The position numbers and the translations under genes are program-made. From Xylanibacter ruminicola (GTDB taxonomy: Bacteria > Bacteroidota > Bacteroidia > Bacteroidales > Bacteroidaceae), in contig NZ_FRBD01000008.1 in the NCBI RefSeq assembly GCF_900142525.1, positions 86,679-150,678 of the forward strand: a DNA stretch of 64,000 nucleotides. Direction: 5' to 3'. The notes beneath the pieces are model-generated. The model was not told the origin of the DNA, searched no databases, and worked only from the letters and a program-made list of their open reading frames with translations. Of the stretch, positions 1 through 8,491 are shown one piece after another (position 1 is the stretch's first letter; the number at the start of each line of letters is the position of its first letter).

Positions 1-445
1 CCTTCCAGATCCCGTTTTCAACGACCAGAAGGTGTCTAAGTTTGTAAACCACCTGATGTTTGATGGTAAGAAGACCAAGTCGTATGAGATCTTCTACAAT
101 GCACTGGAGACAGTGAAGACTAAGATGAACAATGAGGAGAAGTCTGCTCTTGAGATTTGGAAGCAGGCTCTCGACAACATTACCCCACAGGTTGAGGTAA
201 AGAGCCGCCGTATCGGTGGTGCTACTTTCCAGGTTCCAACCGAGATTCGTGCTGACCGTAAGGAGAGCATCTCAATGAAGAACATGATTCAGTTCGCTCG
301 TAAGCGTAGCGGTAAGTCAATGGCTGATAAGCTGGCTGCCGAGATCATGGATGCCTTCAACAACCAGGGTGGTGCCTTCAAGCGTAAGGAGGATATGCAT
401 CGTATGGCTGAGGCTAACCGCGCATTTGCTCACTTCCGTTTCTAA
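1..445 (+). CDS. rpsG: 30S ribosomal protein S7, 5' end cut by window edge
   Basis: This is the primary 16S rRNA-binding protein that nucleates assembly of the 30S head and contacts tRNA in the E site. The frame is open from base 2, and the visible part starts [19 protein letters not shown], which corresponds to about residue 12 of the usual 158-residue protein. About 147 residues are present and only the first 11 or so lie outside the window. The GTG at 32 is an internal Val codon, not a start. The C-terminus ([11 protein letters not shown]) is typical of Bacteroidetes S7. fusA follows after 34 bp, the standard str-operon order. Confidence 0.97.
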   Translation, partial: LPDPVFNDQKVSKFVNHLMFDGKKTKSYEIFYNALETVKTKMNNEEKSALEIWKQALDNITPQVEVKSRRIGGATFQVPTEIRADRKESISMKNMIQFARKRSGKSMADKLAAEIMDAFNNQGGAFKRKEDMHRMAEANRAFAHFRF

Positions 446-479
446 TAAATTAAGGTAAGAAGTAAAAGGATACAAAACA

Positions 480-2606
480 ATGGCAAATCGCGATTTACAT
501 TTAACAAGAAATATCGGTATTATGGCTCACATCGATGCCGGTAAGACTACCACTTCTGAGCGTATTCTGTTCTACACAGGTAAGACTCATAAGATTGGTG
601 AGGTGCACGATGGAGCTGCTACCATGGACTGGATGGCTCAGGAGCAGGAGCGTGGTATTACTATTACCTCTGCTGCTACAACTTGTAACTGGAACTACAA
701 CGGTAAGCAGTACAAGATTAACCTGATCGATACTCCGGGACACGTTGACTTTACCGCTGAGGTAGAGCGTTCACTGCGTGTACTCGATGGTGCTGTTGCT
801 ACATACTCTGCAGCTGATGGTGTTCAGCCTCAGTCTGAGACTGTATGGCGTCAGGCTGATAAGTACAACGTACCACGTATCGGTTATGTTAACAAGATGG
901 ACCGTTCAGGTGCTGACTTCTTCGAGACTGTTCAGCAGATGAAGGACATCTTGGGTGCTAACCCTGTTGTTATCCAGGTGCCCATCGGTGCTGAGGAGAA
1001 CTTCAAGGGTCTGGTTGACCTGATTAAGATGAAGGCTATCCTGTGGCACGATGAGACCATGGGTGCTGAGTACGATGTTGAGGATATCCCTGCCGACCTC
1101 GAGGCTGAGTGCGACGAGTGGCGTAACAAGCTGCTCGAGGCTGCTGCTGAGTACGACGAGGCTCTGATGGAGAAGTACTTCGACGATCCTAACTCTATCA
1201 CTGAGGAGGAGATCATCGCTGCTATCCGTAAGGGTACTATCTCAATGGCTTGTACTCCAATGCTGCTCGGTTCTTCATATAAGAACAAGGGTGTGCAGCC
1301 TCTGCTCGACTACGTATGTGCATTCCTGCCCGCACCTGTTGACGTAGAGGTTATTAAGGGTACTAACCCTGATACCGACGAGGAGGAATCTCGTAAGCCT
1401 TCTGAGGATGAGCCTACATCGGCTCTGGCCTTCAAGATTGCTACCGATCCATATATGGGACGTCTGGTGTTCTTCCGTGTTTACTCAGGTAAGATCACTG
1501 CCGGAAGTTACGTATTCAATCCCCGTTCTGGTAAGAAGGAGCGTATCAGCCGTCTGTTCCAGATGAACTCAAACAAGGAAATTCCTATGGAGAGCATTGA
1601 CGCTGGTGATATCGGCGCAGGTGTAGGTTTCAAGGATATCCGCACTGGTGATACTCTCTGCGACGAGGGCGCACCAATTGTACTTGAGTCTATGTCTTTC
1701 CCCGACACTGTAATCTCTATTGCAGTTGAGCCAAAGAGCCAGGCCGACGTTGCTAAGCTCGACAATGGTCTTGCTAAGCTCGCCGAAGAGGACCCAACAT
1801 TCACCGTTCGTACCGACGAGCAGAGTGGTCAGACCATTATCTCTGGTATGGGTGAGCTTCACCTCGATATCATTATCGACCGTCTGAAGCGTGAGTTCAA
1901 GGTTGAGTGTAACCAGGGTAAGCCTCAGGTTAACTACAAGGAGGCCATCACCAAGACTGTTAACCTCCGTGAGGTTTATAAGAAGCAGTCAGGTGGTCGC
2001 GGTAAGTTCGCTGATATCATCGTAAACGTTGGTCCTGTTGACGACGATTGGGATATCGCTAAGGACGGTGGTCTGCAGTTCGTTAACGAGGTTAAGGGTG
2101 GTAACATTCCTAAGGAGTTCATCCCATCTATCCAGAAGGGATTCGAGAACGCTATGAAGAATGGTATCCTCGGTGGTTACCCAATGGATTCACTGAAGGT
2201 AACTGTACTCGACGGTTCATTCCACCCAGTTGACTCTGACCAGCTCTCATTCGAGATCGCTGCTCTGCAGGCATACAAGAACGCATGTGCTCAGGCTAAG
2301 CCAGTACTGATGGAGCCTATCATGAAACTCGAGGTTGTAACACCTGAGGAGAACATGGGTGACGTTATCGGTGACCTGAACAAGCGTCGTGGTCAGGTAG
2401 AGGGTATGGAAGAGGCTCGTAGCGGTGCCCGTGTCGTTAAGGCTCAGGTTCCTCTGTCAGAGATGTTCGGTTATGTAACCGCTCTGCGTACCATCACTTC
2501 TGGTCGTGCCACCAGCTCAATGGAGTACGATCACCACGCACCTCTGTCTAGCTCAATCGCTAAGACTGTGCTCGAGGAGGTTAAGGGCCGTGCAGACCTC
2601 GTTTAA
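480..2606 (+). CDS. fusA: Elongation factor G
   Basis: This translational GTPase drives ribosomal translocation and, with the recycling factor, subunit splitting. It has 708 residues, normal for EF-G. The G-domain motifs are intact: P-loop AHIDAGKTT at about 16-24, DTPGH at 84-88 and NKMD at 138-141. Domains II-V follow, including [15 protein letters not shown] in domain III and the [18 protein letters not shown] end of domain V. Its place between rpsG and rpsJ marks it as the housekeeping EF-G. The GTPase-defective EF-G paralog known from gut Bacteroides is therefore unlikely. The ATG at 480 follows an A-rich leader. Confidence 0.98.
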   Translation: MANRDLHLTRNIGIMAHIDAGKTTTSERILFYTGKTHKIGEVHDGAATMDWMAQEQERGITITSAATTCNWNYNGKQYKINLIDTPGHVDFTAEVERSLRVLDGAVATYSAADGVQPQSETVWRQADKYNVPRIGYVNKMDRSGADFFETVQQMKDILGANPVVIQVPIGAEENFKGLVDLIKMKAILWHDETMGAEYDVEDIPADLEAECDEWRNKLLEAAAEYDEALMEKYFDDPNSITEEEIIAAIRKGTISMACTPMLLGSSYKNKGVQPLLDYVCAFLPAPVDVEVIKGTNPDTDEEESRKPSEDEPTSALAFKIATDPYMGRLVFFRVYSGKITAGSYVFNPRSGKKERISRLFQMNSNKEIPMESIDAGDIGAGVGFKDIRTGDTLCDEGAPIVLESMSFPDTVISIAVEPKSQADVAKLDNGLAKLAEEDPTFTVRTDEQSGQTIISGMGELHLDIIIDRLKREFKVECNQGKPQVNYKEAITKTVNLREVYKKQSGGRGKFADIIVNVGPVDDDWDIAKDGGLQFVNEVKGGNIPKEFIPSIQKGFENAMKNGILGGYPMDSLKVTVLDGSFHPVDSDQLSFEIAALQAYKNACAQAKPVLMEPIMKLEVVTPEENMGDVIGDLNKRRGQVEGMEEARSGARVVKAQVPLSEMFGYVTALRTITSGRATSSMEYDHHAPLSSSIAKTVLEEVKGRADLV

Positions 2607-2608
2607 TT

Positions 2609-2662
2609 AATTGACAATTGATAATTTACGGAGTGCCGCTGAGCAAATGACTCTTTAGCGGC
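2609..2662. repeat. Direct-repeat-like 18-mer and small hairpin between fusA and rpsJ
   Basis: The fusA-rpsJ gap (2607-2700) begins with AATTGACAATTGATAATT at 2609-2626, an 18-mer found exactly again at 31101-31118. It is followed by an inverted repeat, GCCGCT at 2635-2640 and AGCGGC at 2657-2662. No T-run follows, so this is not an intrinsic terminator. Because rpsJ is the last gene before a real terminator, the hairpin could be an attenuation or processing site. That role is inference. Confidence 0.4.
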
Positions 2663-2700
2663 CTCCTTACATTAAATATTAAATATTAAAAATTAAAGAC

Positions 2701-3006
2701 ATGAGTCAGAAAATTCGTATTAAGCTGAAGAGCTACGACCACAAGCTCGTAGACAAGTCAGCAGAGAAGATTGTGAAGGCTGTAAAGGCTACAGGTGCTA
2801 TCATCAGCGGTCCTATCCCCCTTCCAACTCACAAGCGTATCTACACCGTTAACCGCTCAACCTTCGTTAACAAGAAGGCTCGCGAGCAGTTCCAGCTTTC
2901 AGACTACAAGCGTCTGATCGACATCTATAGCTCAACTGCTAAGACTGTTGACGCTCTGATGAAGCTCGAGCTCCCAAGTGGTGTTGAGGTAGAGATCAAG
3001 GTATAG
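2701..3006 (+). CDS. rpsJ: 30S ribosomal protein S10
   Basis: This is a 30S head protein that also pairs with NusB in antitermination complexes. It has 101 residues, the normal length, and the classic signature [28 protein letters not shown] at about 39-66. The gene normally opens the S10 operon and is followed directly by rplC. Here it is followed 25 bp later by an intrinsic terminator, and the rest of the operon starts 9.8 kb downstream. It is therefore probably transcribed only with rpsG-fusA. Confidence 0.98.
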   Translation: MSQKIRIKLKSYDHKLVDKSAEKIVKAVKATGAIISGPIPLPTHKRIYTVNRSTFVNKKAREQFQLSDYKRLIDIYSSTAKTVDALMKLELPSGVEVEIKV

Positions 3007-3030
3007 TATTATCCTTTATCTTTAAGATAG

Positions 3031-3065
3031 ACAGCGTATCCTCCAAAGGGTGCGCTGTTTTTTTG
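3031..3065 (+). terminator. Intrinsic terminator after rpsJ
   Basis: ACAGCG at 3031-3036 pairs with CGCTGT at 3053-3058, and CCT/AGG pairs inside the loop. Seven or more T follow. This ends the rpsG-fusA-rpsJ unit and is direct evidence that the S10 operon is interrupted here. Confidence 0.85.
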
Positions 3066-3100
3066 TGCCTTTGCCCCAAAAATCTGTTAAAACCACTCTT

Positions 3101-3167
3101 AACTAATTAATTTAGTTTAAAAACTAGATGCTTTAGTTGTATATAACGAAAACTTTTAGTTACTTTG
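3101..3167 (+). promoter_or_regulatory. Promoter and candidate operator of the first blaI-like gene
   Basis: A Bacteroidetes promoter is visible: TTG at 3137-3139, a 20-bp gap, then TTACTTTG at 3160-3167 (seven of eight matches to TAnnTTTG). Five AACTA/TAGTT half-sites lie across it: AACTA at 3101 and 3122, TAGTT at 3113, 3134 and 3157. The second and third form a near-perfect 14-bp palindrome. BlaI/MecI repressors bind dyads in their own promoters, and the same half-sites recur at the second blaI-like promoter (36262-36332), so these are candidate operators. That assignment is inference. Confidence 0.6.
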
Positions 3168-3230
3168 CACTCAGATATTGATAAACGACGTGCAAATTGA
3201 TTGCGAAACTTAAAACAAACTGTAGTAGAA

Positions 3231-3593
3231 ATGAAAAAGTTGACTAACAAGGAAAAGGAGATAATGGATCTGTATTGGCAGCATGGCCCCATGTTCGTTA
3301 AGGAACTCTTAGAGTACTACGACGAGCCCCGCCCGCACTTCAATACACTGTCCACTATGGTACGCATTCTTGAGAAGGAAGGTTATCTCGACCATAAGCA
3401 GTTTGGTAACACCTACCAGTACTATCCTCTGATTACCGAGGCTGAGTACGGACGCAAGTCAATAGCCGGCGTTATCAAGAACTACTTCAACAACTCTTAC
3501 CTCTCGGCAGTATCATCCTTCGTCAAGGAAGAGAAGATCTCTGTAGAAGAACTTAAAGAACTGATAGACCAAATAGAAAGCAACAATGATTGA
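3231..3593 (+). CDS. BlaI/MecI-family transcriptional repressor (first copy)
   Basis: This is a winged-helix repressor of the penicillinase-repressor family, 120 residues from the ATG at 3231. That start gives MKKLTNKEKEIMDLYWQHG, matching the second copy at 36391, so the in-frame ATG at 3201 is not preferred. Helix-turn-helix residues lie around 20-65 (VKELLEYY, HFNTLSTMVRILEKEGYL). In characterised systems the repressor is cleaved after a membrane M56 peptidase senses a signal. Here the M56 gene overlaps it by 8 bp. Nothing nearby encodes a beta-lactamase, so the signal and regulon are unknown. It is closely similar in sequence to the copy at 36391. Confidence 0.9.
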   Translation: MKKLTNKEKEIMDLYWQHGPMFVKELLEYYDEPRPHFNTLSTMVRILEKEGYLDHKQFGNTYQYYPLITEAEYGRKSIAGVIKNYFNNSYLSAVSSFVKEEKISVEELKELIDQIESNND

Positions 3594-5457
3594 ATTCCTG
3601 ACCTACGACCTGAAGGTGGCAGTGCTGCTGGCGGTATTTTACATGTTCTACCGCCTCATGCTGGCCCGCGAGACGTTCCACCGTGTTAACCGCATCGTGC
3701 TGCTTCTCACAGCGGTAGCCTCATTCGTACTCCCGCTATGTGTCATCACATTCCACGAAACGGTACCCCTGGAGCTTCCAATGGATTTCATTACCCCTCC
3801 TGAGGTAGGAGGGGATAGGGGTGGTCTGAGCAATCTGCCAGCCGAAGAGCCCCAAACGCCCCTCTGGCAAATCCTGCTGCCCATACTCTTTATTATGGGT
3901 ATGGTGGCAACTCTTGGTCACACCCTCTGGTCGTTGTTCAGGATTGTATCTCTGATTAGTAAAAGCGAAAAGCACCCCCAGGACGATGGCACCGTTATCT
4001 GTGTAACCGGTAACGCAGATATGGCTCCATTCAGCTGGATGCTCTTTATAGTGATGAACCGTCATGATTACGAACAGCGTGACTCTGCGATTCTCACTCA
4101 TGAACGGGGACACATACGTCTTCACCATTCGTGGGACCTTCTCCTCGTCGATACCCTCACCGCCCTCCAGTGGTTTAATCCCGCCATTTGGATGCTGCGC
4201 AGCGATCTGCGTGCCGTCCACGAATACGAGGCCGATGGTGTAGTACTCTCACAAGGGATCAATGCACGTCAATATCAATACCTGTTAATCACAAAAGCCG
4301 CGAGCATTGGTGGGTACTCCCTTGCCAACGGTATTAGTCATAGTACCCTAAAAAACCGAATTAATATGATGTTACATAAAAAATCTAACCCCAGCAGACT
4401 GTTCAAGCTCTTAGCATTAGTGCCCATCGTGGCAGTGGCCTTGGCCGTTAATGCCGAGACGGTTACCGACTATGTATATGGCGAGCCCGAAACTCAGCAG
4501 CCCATCAAGAAGGGCAAGAAGGCCGGCACCATCAAGATTGGCAACCAGGAAATCAAGATTGAGGAATCTGCTACCGAGGCCAAAGACGAGCAGCCAGGCG
4601 AAAAGTTTATCGCCAAAGGATTTGTGTACGACAAGGATGCTGGCACTTCTTCGCCTGTAGTTGGTGCCGTGGTGGTTGTCGAAGGCACTAAAAAGGGTGC
4701 TGTTACCGACTTTGATGGTAACTTCCAGCTTGAGGTGTCTGTGGGCGATAAGCTTGCTGTATCCTATGTGGGCTACGAAACCGTAACTATTGGCGTAAGC
4801 AAGGCCTTTAGCACAAAGAGTACTGGCGAAAACAGATATTTCGTAGGTCTCAGTAAGGAGACTGGCGAGCCTAATCCTAACAAGGTGTTCGATGTAGTAG
4901 AGCAGATGCCTCAGTATCCTGGTGGTCAAGTGGCACTGTTCCAGTACTTGGCAATGAGTGTAAAGTATCCAGCCGAGGCCGAAAAAGCCGGCGTTCAGGG
5001 CCGTGTCATCGCTACATTCGTAGTAGAGAAGGATGGAAGCATCTCTAACGCCAAGGTAGTTAGGAGCATACATCCTGCCCTCGATGCTGAGGCACTCCGC
5101 GTGATTAATGGCATGCCCAACTGGAATCCTGGTACGCAGAATGGCGAGCCTGTACGCGTAAAATACACTGTGCCTGTTACATTCCGCCTGCAGGGTGGGG
5201 CAGCTATTCCTGCCGATAACGAGAAACGAGTTAACCAATTAAGCGAAACCGTTGTGGTTGGTTATGGTCAGGAACCAGCACACCATCATCCTCTTGTAGT
5301 AATCGATGGTAAAACTGTGGATTTCGAAAAGATGAAAGATGTCGATCCTAAGACTATTGAGAGTATAGACGTACTTAAGGATAAGTCGGGTATCGAGAAA
5401 TATGGTGAGAAAGCTAAGAACGGAGTCATCGTTATCACCACAAAGAATAAGAAATAA
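3586..5457 (+). CDS. M56 (BlaR1-like) membrane metallopeptidase fused to TonB-like and plug-like domains
   Basis: This is a 623-residue integral membrane protein. Membrane segments lie at about 10-25, 36-56, 95-120 and 272-290. The zinc-protease motif HERGH is at 172-176, with HEYEAD at 212-217 supplying the further ligand. After the last membrane segment the family's usual penicillin-sensor domain is absent. Instead there is a carboxypeptidase-regulatory-like beta domain (about 340-410), a TonB C-terminal-like domain (about 425-540, VKYPAEAEKAGVQGRVIATF), and a tail of about 70 residues resembling a SusC plug (VVVGYG, then IDVLKDKSGIEKYG, then GVIVITT). It is translationally coupled to the repressor. 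A role in sensing an envelope signal and relieving repression is inferred from family and operon. Confidence 0.85.
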   Translation: MIEFLTYDLKVAVLLAVFYMFYRLMLARETFHRVNRIVLLLTAVASFVLPLCVITFHETVPLELPMDFITPPEVGGDRGGLSNLPAEEPQTPLWQILLPILFIMGMVATLGHTLWSLFRIVSLISKSEKHPQDDGTVICVTGNADMAPFSWMLFIVMNRHDYEQRDSAILTHERGHIRLHHSWDLLLVDTLTALQWFNPAIWMLRSDLRAVHEYEADGVVLSQGINARQYQYLLITKAASIGGYSLANGISHSTLKNRINMMLHKKSNPSRLFKLLALVPIVAVALAVNAETVTDYVYGEPETQQPIKKGKKAGTIKIGNQEIKIEESATEAKDEQPGEKFIAKGFVYDKDAGTSSPVVGAVVVVEGTKKGAVTDFDGNFQLEVSVGDKLAVSYVGYETVTIGVSKAFSTKSTGENRYFVGLSKETGEPNPNKVFDVVEQMPQYPGGQVALFQYLAMSVKYPAEAEKAGVQGRVIATFVVEKDGSISNAKVVRSIHPALDAEALRVINGMPNWNPGTQNGEPVRVKYTVPVTFRLQGGAAIPADNEKRVNQLSETVVVGYGQEPAHHHPLVVIDGKTVDFEKMKDVDPKTIESIDVLKDKSGIEKYGEKAKNGVIVITTKNKK

Positions 5458-5479
5458 GAATCTCTCTCAAATTATTTTA

Positions 5480-6607
5480 ATGAAACAGATACTAACTGTT
5501 ATTACACTCGCCCTCCTGACGGTTATCCCCGTCAGGGGCGAGGTTTTGGCTAAAAAGAAGAATGTTGAGTCCGCTGTGGTCGACTCGTTGCAGCTGTTGC
5601 TGCAGGCTGGCGACAGCTGCATGAAGGAGTTTAATACCTTCGAGGCGCTGCAGTATTTCCAGCAGGCCTACCAGAAGGCTGATAGTCGTAATGTGCGTAT
5701 CAAGTTGGCCGACTGCCATTACAAGCGCGCCAACTACCACCAGACAGCTGAACTCCTGAAGAACGTTCCCGAGGATAGTCTCTCGCACGAAGCCTTCCGA
5801 CAGTTAGCACTCAGTTATCATAAGCAGGGCGACCTCGACTCGTATATCTATTGGGGCACTCAGCTGGTAAAGCGCTATCCTATGGATGGCGAGATAGTGG
5901 CCAACCTGACGCTTGCCTATGCCCAAAAGAACCAACCGGAAATCGGACTGAAGTACGGCCTTAACTATAGTCTGAAGGACATGAATAATATCATGGTAAA
6001 TCGTGCCATTGCCGATGCCTTCTTCTTGAAGCGCGACTTTACAGCAGCATCCATCTGGTATCAGGGGCTGATGGAGCAGGGCGACTCCACCTTCAATACC
6101 ATTTATTCGGCAGGCATGTGCTATTCGCAGATACAAGACCTGAACCGTGCCTATAAGTATCTGCAGTTGGCCTTGATAAAGAGCGGTATGCAGCACTTTG
6201 GCTGCGCCTATCGCCTCGGCATCGTGTGCAACGATCTGCATAGCTACGACGAGGGGCTTAGCTATCTCGACCTGGCCCTAGAGATTCAGAAACCCGATAC
6301 CGCCATTATGAAGGCCATCACCCTGTCGCAAGGCGAGGCCTATTACTTAACCAAGCAGTACGATAAAGCCGTTGAGGCCTGGAAGCACCACCTGGAGTAT
6401 AACCCTGGCTCTGTGGCTACCTACTACAACATAGCCAATGCTTATTACTACTTCCTGAACGATCACCAGCAGTCGAGAGCTTACTTGGAGAAGTTCCTGC
6501 AGGTGGCCCGCAAGGAAGAAAAGCCCACCGCGCAACTCAAGGATATGATGGAGAAATCCGAAAAGCTGCTGCGCACCAGCTTCGGCTCAAAGTCTAAGCG
6601 GAAATAA
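5480..6607 (+). CDS. Secreted tetratricopeptide-repeat protein
   Basis: This 375-residue protein has an N-terminal signal peptide (MKQILTVITLALLTVIPVRG) and then about ten degenerate helical TPR units covering most of the chain, for example the units near ALQYFQQAYQKA, AIADAFFLKRDFTAAS and AKAWKHH-like segments. The ATG at 5480 was chosen because it opens directly on the signal peptide, whereas the upstream in-frame start would bury it. It lies 22 bp after the M56 gene and is probably co-transcribed with it. A periplasmic scaffold working with the M56 sensor is plausible, but no catalytic motif is visible and the function is unknown. Confidence 0.8.
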   Translation: MKQILTVITLALLTVIPVRGEVLAKKKNVESAVVDSLQLLLQAGDSCMKEFNTFEALQYFQQAYQKADSRNVRIKLADCHYKRANYHQTAELLKNVPEDSLSHEAFRQLALSYHKQGDLDSYIYWGTQLVKRYPMDGEIVANLTLAYAQKNQPEIGLKYGLNYSLKDMNNIMVNRAIADAFFLKRDFTAASIWYQGLMEQGDSTFNTIYSAGMCYSQIQDLNRAYKYLQLALIKSGMQHFGCAYRLGIVCNDLHSYDEGLSYLDLALEIQKPDTAIMKAITLSQGEAYYLTKQYDKAVEAWKHHLEYNPGSVATYYNIANAYYYFLNDHQQSRAYLEKFLQVARKEEKPTAQLKDMMEKSEKLLRTSFGSKSKRK

Positions 6608-6687
6608 AGCCTAGGCCTTCCATTCGTAAATTATGTTAAATTGCAGAAAATTCGTATAATTATTATATGGATTATCCAGAATTATAT

Positions 6688-6695
6688 TATCTTTG
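6688..6695 (+). promoter_or_regulatory. -7 element upstream of the 411-residue outer-membrane protein gene
   Basis: TATCTTTG at 6688-6695 is a perfect match to the Bacteroidetes -7 box. No clear TTTG lies about 20 bp upstream, so the promoter may need an activator. It would give a leader of about 130 nt containing the hairpin array at 6724-6795. Confidence 0.55.
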
Positions 6696-6723
6696 CATTA
6701 AGAATTTTGCGGGTCTATTGTCT

Positions 6724-6795
6724 GCTAACTCCACGAGCCATAGGCTCGTTAACTACAGTTAACTCCCGTTTACTCCTTGCAAGCAGAGCTTGCAA
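6724..6795 (+). repeat. Hairpin array with four copies of a 9-mer in a 5' leader
   Basis: Four copies of GYTWACTMC lie at 6724-6732, 6748-6756, 6758-6766 and 6768-6776. They are interleaved with two perfect hairpins: ACGAGCC/GGCTCGT with a 3-nt loop (6733-6749) and TTGCAAGC/GCTTGCAA with a 3-nt loop (6777-6795). There is no T-run, so it is not a terminator. It lies in the predicted leader of the next gene. It may be a dispersed repeat element or an RNA control element. Confidence 0.6.
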
Positions 6796-6831
6796 AAGTT
6801 GAATTAAATTATTTATCAAACTAAATTAAAA

Positions 6832-8067
6832 ATGAAAAAGCAAGTATTGAAGTATGCTGCCTTGGTTATTGGGGCGGTGTTTCCTACAATGTTGTATGCA
6901 CAACTTAATCCTAAACCTGGTTTCATTATCACCAATCAGAACGATACCATCTATGGCACCATCGACTATCTGTCGGACAAGAAGTGTGCCCAAGAGTGTC
7001 TCTTCCAGGCCAATGGTGAAACCGCCTACAAGACATACCAGCCTGGCGACATCAGTGGATATCGTTTTACCGACGATGGTGTTTTCTACGTTACCAAGAC
7101 CTTTAATATCGATGGTGCTCAGAAAACGTTCTTTGCCGAATATTTGTTGCAAGGTGGTGTGAGCCTGTTCCGTTACGAAGAGGGTGGGGTAGACTACTAT
7201 TTCTTTATCGACGAGCAGGGCAAGGTTGCTACTATCAGGGATGACGGCAGCTATTCTAAGCCGGCTACTGATGAATATACCAAGAAAATGCAGTCGGCCC
7301 AGAGGCGTGAAGCACTGGGCGAGGTATCGCAGGTTTTTGCAGAAAGCGATAAGGCCATACACGATTTGTGGATAAAAGAAACCAATTCCAAGAACCTGAC
7401 GCAGATTACCCACGACTACGACATGGAATACTGTACATCGTCTGGCGACTGTGTGGTGTTCCGCTACAACGAAAAAGCTACGCGTAATATCGCTGTTAAG
7501 TTGCTACTTAAAGCCGGAATCGCGCAAGGAACCAACAAATTGTTGGGACATATAGATATTATGGGTCACCGTTACTGTAATAACCATACTATGAAGACTA
7601 CCGTTAAAGAATTTGGAGTTGGAGCAGATTTTACTTTCCCTCGTCTCAACAAGCATTTGTCGGTAGAAGTGTTAGCTCTTATCAACAAATGGAATATGTC
7701 TGACGAATATCAGCCATATTCAAACACTAACTGGAAAACAAATATTAGTTTGAAGTATTGGGATTTAGGATTCCAGGTAGGTCCCACCTATAGTTTTATT
7801 CCCGAATCTAAGTTCTCCCCAGTATTGCGTGTAGGTTACGCGACAGATATTCCTTTTTCTATCGAAAAGACAAACTTTCAGTATCTCCAGTTTGATCAGG
7901 AGATCAATCCAGCTATCCATTGCCATGGATTCTATGCCGGTGCAGGTGTCGATATTGCTATCCAGAAGCACATACTCCGCTTGTCAGCCGAGTACCGTTG
8001 GACTCACTCCTTCAACAAAGAAGTCGACATCACCCGTCTGGGTCTCTCCGCCGAGTTCCGCTTCTAA
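6832..8067 (+). CDS. Outer-membrane beta-barrel protein of unknown function
   Basis: The protein has 411 residues. A signal peptide ends near MLYAQL (about residue 25). An N-terminal region (about 28-130) begins KPGFIITNQNDTIYGTIDYL, a segment I recall as common at the N-terminus of uncharacterised Bacteroidetes proteins. The second half alternates polar and aromatic residues (GVGADFTFPRLNKHLSVEV, GFYAGAGVDIAI, LSAEYRWTHS) and ends in LGLSAEFRF. A C-terminal Phe after strand-like repeats is typical of a small outer-membrane barrel. It stands alone with its own promoter. Nothing in the sequence points to a substrate. Confidence 0.7.
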   Translation: MKKQVLKYAALVIGAVFPTMLYAQLNPKPGFIITNQNDTIYGTIDYLSDKKCAQECLFQANGETAYKTYQPGDISGYRFTDDGVFYVTKTFNIDGAQKTFFAEYLLQGGVSLFRYEEGGVDYYFFIDEQGKVATIRDDGSYSKPATDEYTKKMQSAQRREALGEVSQVFAESDKAIHDLWIKETNSKNLTQITHDYDMEYCTSSGDCVVFRYNEKATRNIAVKLLLKAGIAQGTNKLLGHIDIMGHRYCNNHTMKTTVKEFGVGADFTFPRLNKHLSVEVLALINKWNMSDEYQPYSNTNWKTNISLKYWDLGFQVGPTYSFIPESKFSPVLRVGYATDIPFSIEKTNFQYLQFDQEINPAIHCHGFYAGAGVDIAIQKHILRLSAEYRWTHSFNKEVDITRLGLSAEFRF

Positions 8068-8167
8068 GCACATTTAAAGTTTCTGATTTAATAACTCGTG
8101 GGGGTGGGGTATGTTCGGGTCGTAGTTGACGTTTCTTTCGCTCGAATCTCAGTCACTTTGCGGTCGT

Positions 8168-8270
8168 AGATGAATCACTTTACCCCCCTAAGATGACTTC
8201 GGAACGAGTCGTAGATGACTGCGGAACGGATCGTAGATGACTTCGGAACGACCTGAAGATGACGCTAGGA
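8168..8270. repeat. 22-bp tandem repeat, about 3.6 clear copies
   Basis: Units begin at 8191, 8213, 8235 and (partial) 8257, each opening AGATGACT and continuing TCGGAACG or GCGGAACG. A diverged 23-bp unit may start at 8168. The period is exactly 22 bp, two helical turns, and is not a multiple of three, so the array is not protein-coding. Confidence 0.75.
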
Positions 8271-8350
8271 CAACCCTAAACTGCCCCAACCGCCATAATA
8301 ACCTAATAATCTTTGTAACTTGTTAATTTTCAGATAATTAGCACTCTACT

Positions 8351-8459
8351 GGTGATGTAGTGATATAGACATGTGCAAACTTATTATGCAAAAATAAAAA
8401 TGTACCACTTTTTTATTATTTATATAATAGTTTATTATTTATTATGTCACTATATCACC
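8351..8459. repeat. Inverted repeat flanking an AT-rich core
   Basis: The left arm contains GTGATATAGACAT (8360-8372, within a longer GGTGATGTAG context from 8351). The right arm is ATGTCACTATATCACC (8444-8459), whose complement is GGTGATATAGTGACAT. The roughly 70-bp core is almost entirely A/T. The position just before a gene that has lost its 5' end suggests a small mobile element or deletion scar; this is inference. Confidence 0.5.
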
Positions 8460-8491
8460 TTTACATTTTTGGAGGTAACTCAAGTTGCTGA

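Larger units (their letters stand above)
8068..8491. other. Gene-free stretch with a 22-bp tandem repeat and an inverted repeat
   Basis: No coding region of more than a few dozen codons is credible here. The stretch holds a tandem repeat (8168-8270) and an AT-rich inverted repeat (8351-8459), described separately. A purine-rich GGAGG at 8471-8475 precedes the damaged start of the next gene. Confidence 0.6.

Noticed and set aside
480..2606. Possibility that this EF-G is the GTPase-inactive paralog of gut Bacteroides
   Set aside because: All G-domain motifs are intact and the gene sits in the str operon.
3201..3230. Earlier in-frame ATG for the first BlaI-like gene
   Set aside because: It lies close to the predicted transcription start, adds ten residues without homology, and the paralog at 36391 starts at the later Met.
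4417..5238. 273-codon open frame on the minus strand inside the M56 gene
   Set aside because: It lies opposite a well-supported coding region, has no family resemblance and no promoter; it is a shadow frame.
6777..6795. Intrinsic terminator
   Set aside because: The stem is perfect, but it is followed by AAGTTGAATT with no T-run.
8191..8270. CRISPR array
   Set aside because: Units are directly adjacent without unique spacers and no cas gene is near.
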